DNA from: an uncultured Caulobacteraceae bacterium
Lineage (GTDB): Bacteria > Pseudomonadota > Alphaproteobacteria > Caulobacterales > Caulobacteraceae
Assembly (NCBI GenBank): GCA_946482375.1
Contig: CAMLRH010000118.1
Coordinates: forward strand, 1 to 8,012
DNA: 8,012 nt
Direction of reading: 5' to 3'
Of this stretch, positions 1 through 6,102 are shown one piece after another. The notes below the pieces were generated by a model, which ran no database searches, was not told the DNA's origin, and worked only from the letters and a program-made list of their open reading frames with translations. How positions within the stretch are numbered: position 1 is the first letter of the stretch; each line of letters begins with the position of its first letter. The position numbers were made by a program, and so were the translations under genes.

Positions 1-1053
1 GCGCGGCCGGCGCGAGCAACGGCTCAGGCTGACGAGTAGGACCAGCCCCAGCAGCATGGGCGGGACCATCGGGGTCAGGTAGCGTTCCGCGATCAGCGGC
101 TTCACCAGTGAAACGCCCATCACCAGGGCGAAGGCGGCCAGGCCACTGACGGCCGCCCACCAAAGTGAGCGATCGGGCGCTTCATCGTCGCGCTCGGTGG
201 CGCGGCGGCCCAGCAGCCAGCCGCCGATGATAATGGCGGCGCTGGCGGCCATCACCGACAGGGTCGACGGCCCGATCAGAAAGGCCGCACTGGAGAGGAC
301 ATCCGACGTGCGCAGCGGCGTGTACCACGCGACGTCGGGTCGGGCGTAGTCGGCCAGCCGCGGCGCGTGAATGGCCGCCCAAGCGAACGGCGGCGCGAAG
401 AGCAGGGCCGTAGGCCAGGTCCTCACGGCTGCCCTGCGATGCACGGCCAGATAGATCACGCCCTGGAGGCCGGCCACGAAGATCGCGTGGTAGTGGGTGA
501 GAAGCGCCAGGGAGGCCAGCCCGCACCATACGAGCGCCGACTTCATACCCGGCCGTCGCAGCAGATGCGCGAAGGCTATCGTCTGGGCGACGCTTATGAG
601 CAGCAATAGCCCATAGGCGCGCGCGTCCAGGGAAAATGAGATTCCCGGCCACCAGAACCATAGCAGCCCAGCCCAGGCGAGCGCCGCGGTTCGCGGCAGG
701 CCTGCCGGACGCCAGACGATCGGAAGCAGCGCGGCGGCAAGGATGAACGCAAAGCTCGGGGCGCGAAGAGCCCAGTTCGACTGGCCCGCGATCATCTGCC
801 AGCCGTGCATGACGAGGTAGTAAAGGGGGGCGTTGCAATCGAGCCAGGCTTCCCGCCAGAAACCGTTCCAGGTTTCCTGGCGGGCGATCATCGCCGTCCA
901 GGTCTCGTCCAGCCACAAACCCGTGCGCCCGAGCCAGATGCGCTCGATTCCGACGGCCAACGCGGCCAGTGCAAAGAACGCCAGAAACAAGGTTTGCGGC
1001 TTGATCCGGGACGCCGTTGAAGCTGGCGTCCGCGTCTCGATGGCTATGGTCAT
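1..1053 (-). CDS. GT-C fold (ArnT/PMT-like) membrane glycosyltransferase, partial
   Basis: The first 351 codons of a polytopic membrane protein; the frame stays open past base 1, so the C-terminus is missing. I see a hydrophobic segment at about residues 21-36, then a first periplasmic loop with WLDETWTA (Asp49-Glu50), the position where GT-C enzymes carry their catalytic or metal-binding acidic motif. DARAYG (143-148), LTHYHAIF (185-192) and ERYLTP (323-328) before another membrane segment are also typical of PMT_2/ArnT-like proteins. Members of this superfamily transfer sugars from polyprenyl-phosphate donors to lipids, glycans or proteins on the periplasmic face; the acceptor here is unknown. 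The ATG at 1053 is preceded by a GA-rich stretch (GGGACGAGAG) and by a promoter-like element at 1083-1108. An in-frame ATG at 1155 would lie upstream of that promoter and adds a non-hydrophobic tail, so I reject it. Divergent from the sigma operon. The family call is by motif only. Confidence 0.78.
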   Translation of the reverse strand, partial: MTIAIETRTPASTASRIKPQTLFLAFFALAALAVGIERIWLGRTGLWLDETWTAMIARQETWNGFWREAWLDCNAPLYYLVMHGWQMIAGQSNWALRAPSFAFILAAALLPIVWRPAGLPRTAALAWAGLLWFWWPGISFSLDARAYGLLLLISVAQTIAFAHLLRRPGMKSALVWCGLASLALLTHYHAIFVAGLQGVIYLAVHRRAAVRTWPTALLFAPPFAWAAIHAPRLADYARPDVAWYTPLRTSDVLSSAAFLIGPSTLSVMAASAAIIIGGWLLGRRATERDDEAPDRSLWWAAVSGLAAFALVMGVSLVKPLIAERYLTPMVPPMLLGLVLLVSLSRCSRRPR

Positions 1054-1082
1054 CGAAGATGCTCTCGTCCCGTCCTTGCGCG

Positions 1083-1108
1083 GTTCTAGCGGCCAAGTGC
1101 TGCCGAAA
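1083..1108 (-). promoter_or_regulatory. candidate housekeeping promoter of the glycosyltransferase-like gene
   Basis: On the minus strand GCTAGAAC (1083-1090) matches at every position the GCTANAWC -10 element known for Caulobacter housekeeping promoters. A weak -35 (TTTCGGC, 1102-1108) lies 11 bases upstream, inside the 10-14 base spacing of that consensus. Transcription would start about 20-25 bases before the ATG at 1053, leaving room for a ribosome binding site. The -35 match is poor (4 of 7), so this is a sequence-based suggestion. Confidence 0.4.
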
Positions 1109-1110
1109 CC

Positions 1111-1138
1111 TTGCCGACCGTCGCTTGACAGCTTTCGC
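1111..1138 (+). promoter_or_regulatory. candidate promoter of the sigma/anti-sigma operon
   Basis: TTGCCG (1111-1116) followed at a start-to-start distance of 20 bases by GCTTTCGC (1131-1138) resembles a degenerate Caulobacter-type promoter (TTGACGS-N10-14-GCTANAWC). The same pair at the same distance occurs before the acyl-CoA dehydrogenase gene (7555-7582). A perfect TTGACA at 1125-1130 overlaps this region, but a good -10 is absent at 16-18 bases; GCTCATAC at 1150-1157 is the nearest and lies too far. Either arrangement would give a short leader before the sigma gene. Confidence 0.25.
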
Positions 1139-1179
1139 AGCCGGTCCACGCTCATACGCGTACGTGTGTGAGAGGGGCC

Positions 1180-1710
1180 GTGAGCGATCCCGTCCAGCAA
1201 AGCGCCGCCCATCATGACCGGCAGGCCATCGCCGAGCTGTCGATGCGCTATGGCCAGGCGGTGCGGCGGTTCTTTTCGCGGCGGCTGCGCGACGGCGCCG
1301 ATGTCGAGGACCTGACGCAGGAGGTCTTCGCCCGCCTGCTCAAGCGCGCTGGGGTCGGCGAGATCGCCAACATCGAAGGCTACCTGTTCCACACCGCCGC
1401 CAACCTGCTGCGCGAGCGGGCGAGAAAGGCGGCCCGGCGGCCGGGCGACGCCGCGCTGACCGGCGAGGCCGATTTCGCCGGCGCCGATGAGGAATTCACG
1501 CCCGAGCGCATCTTACTGGGCAGGGAAGCCTATGCGCGCATGGTCGAAGCCTTGCAGGAACTGCCGGAGCGGGCGCGGACGATCTTCGTCCTGAACCGCT
1601 TCGAGGAACTGTCCGCCGCGGAGATCGCGCGGCGGCTCGGCGTGTCCGTGTCGACCGTCGAGAAGGACATGATGCGCGCCATCGCTCACCTGAAGGCGAG
1701 GCTGGCATGA
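1180..1710 (+). CDS. FecI-type ECF RNA polymerase sigma factor
   Basis: A 176-residue ECF sigma factor, the usual length for the FecI-like class, containing only regions sigma-2 and sigma-4. Region 2 covers about residues 16-85: RRFFSRRL, then DVEDLTQEVFARLLK, the conserved segment binding core polymerase, then the -10 reading part with GYLFHTAANLLRERAR. A variable acidic linker (about 90-110) precedes region 4 (about 120-172), with LPERARTIFVLNRFEELS and the helix-turn-helix AEIARRLGVSVSTVEKDMMR that reads the -35 element. It should direct polymerase to the receptor gene promoter. I chose the GTG at 1180 because AGAGGGG lies just upstream (1171-1177), although the spacing is short; a GTG at 1168 would add four residues but has no visible ribosome binding site. 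The stop overlaps the next start by four bases (ATGA), so translation is probably coupled to the anti-sigma gene. Function is clear; regulon and inducer are inferred. Confidence 0.93.
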   Translation: MSDPVQQSAAHHDRQAIAELSMRYGQAVRRFFSRRLRDGADVEDLTQEVFARLLKRAGVGEIANIEGYLFHTAANLLRERARKAARRPGDAALTGEADFAGADEEFTPERILLGREAYARMVEALQELPERARTIFVLNRFEELSAAEIARRLGVSVSTVEKDMMRAIAHLKARLA

Positions 1711-2747
1711 CCCGGCCCGCCACGATCCAGACTCCGGAAGAGGGGGCGACCTACTGGGTGGCGCGGCGGCGCCTTGGCCTGATGAGCGCGGCTGACGAGG
1801 CGGCGTTCGAGGCGTGGCGGGCCGATCCGGCGAACGCCGAGGCGCTGGCCGATGTCGAGGATGTGGTCGACGAGGTCGGCGCGGTGGCGGCCTTCGCCGA
1901 GGTGCGGGCCATGCGCGATGCGGCGCTGGCGGCGGCTCCGCCGAGGCGGCCGGCCTGGCGGGTTTACGGCGCCATGGCGGCGAGCGTGGCCGCACTGGTG
2001 CTGGCGGGCGTGTGGGCGGTGAACCTGCCGCAGGCGCCGGCTTCGGAGCCTGTCGCCGCCGTCGCCAAGCAGCGCTACGTCACCGGCGTTGGCGAGCAGC
2101 GGACCGTGCGGCTGGAGGACGGCTCGGAGGTGGCGCTGAACACCGCCTCGGTGGTGGAGGTCGCCTATACGCCCGGTCGCCGCGATATCCGGCTGCTGCA
2201 GGGTCAGGCGCTGTTTGAGGTGGCGCATAACGCCGAGCGCCCGTTCGTGGTGACGGCGGGCGACCGGGTGGTCACCGCGCTCGGCACCCGCTTCGACGTG
2301 CGGCTGGATTCCCACGCGGTGAAGGTCGTGCTGGTCGACGGCCGGGTGAAGGTGGAGCCGTTGCGGCCGGCGGGTCTGGAACGGGTCATTCCGGTGCTCG
2401 GCCGCGAGACGCTGGACGCCGGCGAAGCGCTGGTCGCCGATCCGGCCGACGGCGTCGAGGTCGCCACCGCCGACACGGACCAGGCGACCAGCTGGCGCCG
2501 CGGCCAGGTGATTTTCCGCGACGACACCATCGCCGCCGCCGTGGCCGAAATGAACCGCTATTCCGATACCCAGCTGGTCATCGACGATCCGCGCATTGCG
2601 GACCTCAAAATCAGCGGCGTGTTCGGCGTGACGCGCGAGGCAAACTTCCTGGCCGCGCTGACGTCCTTCTACCCGGTGGAGGCGGTGCGGCGCTCGCCCC
2701 GGGTCACCGTACTCACCTGGCGCGAAGAAAATTCGCGCCAGCCATGA
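1707..2747 (+). CDS. FecR-type transmembrane anti-sigma regulator
   Basis: A 346-residue inner-membrane regulator of normal FecR length and order. Residues about 8-75 form the cytoplasmic DUF4880-type anti-sigma domain (ATYWVARRRLGLMS, FEAWRADPANAEAL). One transmembrane segment follows at about 86-106, after the positive patch RRPAWR. Next is the periplasmic FecR domain at about 125-215 (RTVRLEDGSEVALNTAS, RRDIRLLQGQALFEVAH, RPFVVTAGDRVVTALGTRF). The C-terminal part (about 262-340, WRRGQVIFRDDTIAAAVAEM) resembles the DUF4974/STN-like fold that contacts the receptor signalling domain. In the Fec paradigm it holds or activates the sigma factor according to the ligand state of the receptor, often after stepwise proteolysis. 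The ATG start is fixed by the 4-base overlap with the sigma gene and by the conserved N-terminal domain beginning at once. Its last codons form one arm and loop of a strong hairpin (2717-2741). Confidence 0.93.
   Translation: MTRPATIQTPEEGATYWVARRRLGLMSAADEAAFEAWRADPANAEALADVEDVVDEVGAVAAFAEVRAMRDAALAAAPPRRPAWRVYGAMAASVAALVLAGVWAVNLPQAPASEPVAAVAKQRYVTGVGEQRTVRLEDGSEVALNTASVVEVAYTPGRRDIRLLQGQALFEVAHNAERPFVVTAGDRVVTALGTRFDVRLDSHAVKVVLVDGRVKVEPLRPAGLERVIPVLGRETLDAGEALVADPADGVEVATADTDQATSWRRGQVIFRDDTIAAAVAEMNRYSDTQLVIDDPRIADLKISGVFGVTREANFLAALTSFYPVEAVRRSPRVTVLTWREENSRQP
2717..2741 (+). other. strong RNA hairpin at the 3' end of the fecR-like gene
   Basis: CTGGCGCGAA (2717-2726) and TTCGCGCCAG (2732-2741) are perfect reverse complements, giving a 10-bp stem with a 5-base loop (GAAAA), three bases before the stop codon. 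No T-run follows, so it is unlikely to be an intrinsic terminator. It could be a processing or stability element separating the expression of the regulators from that of the receptor. It is coding sequence too, so part of the pairing could be accidental, but 10 perfect pairs is notable. Confidence 0.5.
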
Positions 2748-2750
2748 GGA

Positions 2751-2780
2751 GTCGGAAATTCCCGACATCTTTCCCGACAG
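2751..2780 (+). promoter_or_regulatory. candidate FecI-type promoter/operator of the receptor gene
   Basis: Three overlapping signals lie here. GGAAAT (2754-2759) equals the -35 element reported for the FecI-dependent fecA promoter of E. coli. It sits in a 16-base near-palindrome (2751-2766), GTCGGAAATTCCCGAC, with one mismatched pair. TTCCCGACA occurs twice, at 2759-2767 and 2771-2779, 12 bases apart. The second copy lies about where an ECF -10 element would be, although it does not match the E. coli -10. A separate sigma-driven promoter here would let the receptor be induced alone, as in fec systems. The assignment is inferred from position and one hexamer. Confidence 0.35.
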
Positions 2781-2783
2781 AAG

Positions 2784-2801
2784 GGCCGCGCCAATGCGGC
2801 C
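2784..2801 (+). other. stem-loop just upstream of the receptor ribosome binding site
   Basis: GGCCGC (2784-2789) pairs perfectly with GCGGCC (2796-2801) around a 6-base loop. The stem ends two bases before the purine-rich AGGGGGG (2804-2810) that serves as ribosome binding site for the receptor gene. In a GC-rich genome a 6-bp stem is weak evidence alone, but it is the third consecutive stem in 85 bases. Confidence 0.35.
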
Positions 2802-2813
2802 GCAGGGGGGAAG

Positions 2814-5800
2814 ATGATGAGCCGCGGGCAATTCTCTAAATTCAAGATCTGGGCGCTCGCCGGCGCCGCGACGATGGCGCTGGCCGGACCGGCGTGTGCC
2901 GAAGAGGCCCGCCGCTTCGAAATCCGCGAACAGAGCCTGGTCGCCGCGCTCGAAGCCTTCGGCAAGCAGGGTGACAAGGAAATCATCTTCAGCCGTTCGG
3001 CCGCCCAGGGGCGCGCCACCGAAGGGGTGGTCGGGGATTACGAACCGGCGCAGGCGCTTGCGATGCTGCTCGACGGCAGCGGACTGCAATACCGCCAGGT
3101 GAATACCAATACGTTCGTGGTGGAGGCCTCTCAGGCCCCCCAGTCCGGAAGCGCCGCGGGGGACGGCGCTGAGGGCACGGTCGATACGCTGGTCGTCACC
3201 GCACAGAAGAAGGAGGAGGACATCCAGGACGTGCCGATCGCGATCTCGGCCTTCACGGAGACCGCGCTTCAGGAACAGAAGATCGAGGGTGGCTTCGACC
3301 TGTTGAAGGCGATCCCGAACGTCACCTTCTCGAAGAACAACTTCACCAGCTATAACTTCAGCATTCGCGGCATCGGCACGAAGGCTGTATCGGCGACAAC
3401 CGACCCCGGCGTAGCGGTGGCCTTCAACAGCAGCGGTTTGATCGTCAACCGGCTGTTCGAGCAGGAATACTTCGATGTCGAGCGGGTCGAAGTCCTGCGC
3501 GGCCCCCAAGGCACGCTCTACGGCCGCAACGCCACGTCGGGCGTGATCAACGTCATCTCGGCCAAGCCGGACCTCAATGACTTCAAGGGCTGGTTGAAGG
3601 GGGAAGTCGGCAACTATGACGCCAAGCGCGTGTCGGCGATGGTCAACGTGCCGTTGGTGGAAGACAAGCTGGCCCTTCGTCTGGCCGGCGCGCTGACGAG
3701 CCGCCAAGGCTATGGCTACAACGAAGTCACCAAGAGCGACGTCGATGGCCGCGACCTGTGGTCGGCGCGTCTGACGCTGGGCTTCGAGCCTTTCGAAAAG
3801 CTTCGCGGCAACCTGATCTGGGAGCGCTTCGAGGAAGATGACGAGCGGGCGCGCACCTCAAAGCAGCTCTGCCACACCGATCCGGGGCCGGATGATTTGC
3901 CTGGAGCGCCGAACCTGCAGCCCCTTGGCCGCGCCTTGATGAGCCAAGGCTGTATGCCAGGAAGCCTGTATGACCCGGGCGCGTTCAGGGCGCCGAATGG
4001 CGACAGCCTCCCGTTCGTGTGGATTCTCAAGGGCTTGGGCTTCCCGGTCATTGACAACGCAAAGGACCCGTACGGCGGCCTCGTGCAATCCACGGACCTG
4101 CGGACAATCTCGTCGAAGTTCGACCCGATTTACCGGGCCAAGTCCGACGTGGTCCAGCTCAACGTTGAGTACGACCTCACCCCGAGCCTCACGCTCGTTT
4201 CGCAGACCCTGTACAATGAGGATCAAGTTTATTCGACCCAGGACTACAACCGCTTTAACACTCAGAACGTCTTTGCAACAGCGGCGAACGCGTGTCGCTT
4301 CCCAGCCACTCACCCTGCTAACGACGGCCTGGGCGCTTGCGCTGGTGGCATCTTCGACGATCCTCAACTTGGACCGTCCGGCGCGATCATCATACAGGAT
4401 ATTTCATCAGGCGAGGCAAAGCAGTTCTCGCAAGAACTTCGAATGCAATCCAATTTCGACGGCGCCATCAACTTTAGCTTGGGCGCAAACTACGTAGATT
4501 TCAGCACCGATATTGATTATTATGTATTCAGCAATGCGTTTAATCTTACCGCTGGCGCGGTGGCGGCGGGCACGTACTTTGATTTAAGCCCGTTGGAATC
4601 AATTGCCGGTGACGGACATAATTATTACCGAAGTAAGAACCCATACAAGCTAAAATCGACCGCGGCGTTCGGCGAAGTTTACTGGAATGTTTCTGACGCA
4701 GTGAAGGTAACTGGCGGACTTCGATACACGACCGATAAAAAGCGGTTCGATGTCTGGGAAACGCAGTTGCTTAACGGCAAGGTGTGCGTATCTGGCGCGA
4801 CGGGCTGTGGTTCCCGTTTCCAAAAGAACCGGGAGATCAATCAGGAATGGGGTGAGTGGACGGGCCGGCTGACTGTGGACTGGCAACCTGAGCTGTCGTT
4901 CACCGACCAGACGCTCCTCTATGCGACCTATTCCCATGGTTATAAGGCTGGTGGGGCGAACCCGCCCAACATGGGCCCCGTCAACCTTGGGAGCCTGCCG
5001 GGATCTCAAGGCGCCATTCCCGTTCCGCCAAATATCCTCCATCCGGCGACGTTCGATCCGGAATTTGTCGATGCTTTTGAGATCGGAACCAAGAACGTGT
5101 TGTTCGGCGGCGGCCTGATCTTCAACGCGACAGCTTTCTACTATGATTACGAGGGGTACCAGGTTTCCCAGATTATTGATCGAATGGCGCTCAACGATAA
5201 CTATGACGCCACTGTGTGGGGGCTGGAGTTCGAAAGCGTATGGTCACCTACCCATAACCTCCGGTTCAACGCCAACCTGGGTTATCTGGACACCGAGATA
5301 AAGGACGGCCAGTCGTCGGTCGACGTCATGAACCGGACTTACGGGCACGAAGACGAATGGGTCGTGCTGAAGAATTGGGTTCAGTTCCCGTCCAATTGCA
5401 TTGTGCCCCGGGAGTTCGCGGGAGATGTCGTGGCGTTTTCGCGGATGATTGGCTGGGAAGGCTTGGGCTTTACCGACCCTGTTTTCGAAGACAGGGGTCT
5501 CCTTTGGGGCTTCTTCGACTCGCCCTGCGTCGGCATGTACTCGCCCAATCCGCGAACTTATGACGTATTTTACGGCAACCTTTTCTCGCAAATCACCGGC
5601 ATCGAATACGACCCGTTCGAGGACACGCCCATCAACCGCGAGACGCACAACGGCCAGGGCTTCGCCACCCCGCTCGGTGGCAAGGAACTGCCAAACGCGC
5701 CGCACTGGACGATGAACGTGGGCGCCCAGTACGTCTTCGATTTCCTGGAAGGCTGGCGCGGCACGGTTCGGGCCGACGCCTACTGGCAATCGCAGTCGTG

Positions 5801-6035
5801 GGCGCGGGTCTACAACGCCGACCCGTATGACAAGCTGCACGGCTGGTACAACGCCAACCTGTCGGTATGGGTCGAGAACGGCGACGGGCTGAAGATCGAA
5901 CTGTACGCCAAGAATATCCTCGACGACGACCCGATCACCGACGCCTTCCTGAACTCGGACGACAGCGGTCTGACGACCAACGTCTTCGTGCTCGATCCGC
6001 GCCTTGTCGGCCTGTCGATCAAGAAGGAGTTCTAG
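2814..6035 (+). CDS. TonB-dependent outer-membrane receptor with STN signalling domain
   Basis: A 1073-residue TonB-dependent transducer. Residues 1-29 are a Sec signal peptide with predicted cleavage after PACA. Residues about 34-105 are the STN domain (RRFEIREQSLVAALEAFGKQ) that signals to FecR-type proteins. A short linker leads to the TonB-box-like DTLVVTAQKK (124-133), then the plug (about 138-255) with PIAISAF, SIRGIG, VEVLRGPQGTLYGRNATSG and VINVISAKP. The rest is the 22-strand beta-barrel ending in a terminal Phe, the usual outer-membrane assembly signal. It is long for a TBDR because of extended loops, at about 350-425 and 835-945; eight cysteines occur in four close pairs (353/380, 494/509, 658/665, 862/905). 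Start: ATG codons at 2814 and 2817 are both possible; the second is better spaced from AGGGGGG. Bases about 4380-4760 are AT-richer than the rest. The substrate is unknown: iron chelates are classical for FecI/FecR partners, but carbohydrates or other compounds are also imported by this family. Confidence 0.95.
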   Translation: MMSRGQFSKFKIWALAGAATMALAGPACAEEARRFEIREQSLVAALEAFGKQGDKEIIFSRSAAQGRATEGVVGDYEPAQALAMLLDGSGLQYRQVNTNTFVVEASQAPQSGSAAGDGAEGTVDTLVVTAQKKEEDIQDVPIAISAFTETALQEQKIEGGFDLLKAIPNVTFSKNNFTSYNFSIRGIGTKAVSATTDPGVAVAFNSSGLIVNRLFEQEYFDVERVEVLRGPQGTLYGRNATSGVINVISAKPDLNDFKGWLKGEVGNYDAKRVSAMVNVPLVEDKLALRLAGALTSRQGYGYNEVTKSDVDGRDLWSARLTLGFEPFEKLRGNLIWERFEEDDERARTSKQLCHTDPGPDDLPGAPNLQPLGRALMSQGCMPGSLYDPGAFRAPNGDSLPFVWILKGLGFPVIDNAKDPYGGLVQSTDLRTISSKFDPIYRAKSDVVQLNVEYDLTPSLTLVSQTLYNEDQVYSTQDYNRFNTQNVFATAANACRFPATHPANDGLGACAGGIFDDPQLGPSGAIIIQDISSGEAKQFSQELRMQSNFDGAINFSLGANYVDFSTDIDYYVFSNAFNLTAGAVAAGTYFDLSPLESIAGDGHNYYRSKNPYKLKSTAAFGEVYWNVSDAVKVTGGLRYTTDKKRFDVWETQLLNGKVCVSGATGCGSRFQKNREINQEWGEWTGRLTVDWQPELSFTDQTLLYATYSHGYKAGGANPPNMGPVNLGSLPGSQGAIPVPPNILHPATFDPEFVDAFEIGTKNVLFGGGLIFNATAFYYDYEGYQVSQIIDRMALNDNYDATVWGLEFESVWSPTHNLRFNANLGYLDTEIKDGQSSVDVMNRTYGHEDEWVVLKNWVQFPSNCIVPREFAGDVVAFSRMIGWEGLGFTDPVFEDRGLLWGFFDSPCVGMYSPNPRTYDVFYGNLFSQITGIEYDPFEDTPINRETHNGQGFATPLGGKELPNAPHWTMNVGAQYVFDFLEGWRGTVRADAYWQSQSWARVYNADPYDKLHGWYNANLSVWVENGDGLKIELYAKNILDDDPITDAFLNSDDSGLTTNVFVLDPRLVGLSIKKEF

Positions 6036-6036
6036 C

Positions 6037-6063
6037 CCGGGTTTCGGTCCCCTTCGAAACCGG
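6037..6063 (+). other. hairpin directly after the receptor stop codon
   Basis: GGTTTCG (6040-6046) pairs perfectly with CGAAACC (6055-6061) around an 8-base loop, and two further C-G pairs form if one G (6039) is bulged. It lies just past the TAG and before the terminator hairpin. No T-run follows, so it may protect the mRNA 3' end instead of ending transcription. Confidence 0.4.
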
Positions 6064-6069
6064 ACGACT

Positions 6070-6102
6070 GGGCGGCGGGTCTGACCTGCCGCCCTTTCCT
6101 TT
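6070..6102 (+). terminator. intrinsic terminator of the signalling/receptor operon
   Basis: GGGCGGCGGGT (6070-6080) pairs with ACCTGCCGCCC (6084-6094) in an 11-bp GC-rich stem with one G-U wobble and a 3-base loop, followed by TTTCCTTT (6095-6102). This is a convincing rho-independent terminator for plus-strand transcription. The final two T bases belong to the stop codon of the convergent transporter gene (TAA, 6101-6103). On the minus strand no T-run follows the stem, so termination of the transporter transcript is less certain. Confidence 0.8.

Noticed and set aside
182..1096. Open minus-strand frame of 304 codons over the glycosyltransferase-like gene
   Set aside because: It is Arg-rich and motif-free; the other minus-strand frame (start 1053) encodes a protein with membrane segments and GT-C motifs and stays open to the window edge.
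1054..1179. Fur box or other iron-regulator site upstream of the sigma gene
   Set aside because: I found no GATAAT-type repeats or comparable inverted repeat in this gap; iron control cannot be supported from the sequence.
2717..2741. Hairpin at the end of the fecR-like gene as a transcription terminator
   Set aside because: No T-run follows the stem, and the receptor gene downstream belongs to the same functional unit.
1686..3707. Long open frame of 673 codons on the minus strand across the anti-sigma and receptor genes
   Set aside because: It lies opposite two clearly recognisable genes, has an Arg/His/Gly-rich composition typical of antisense frames in GC-rich DNA, and shows no family motif.
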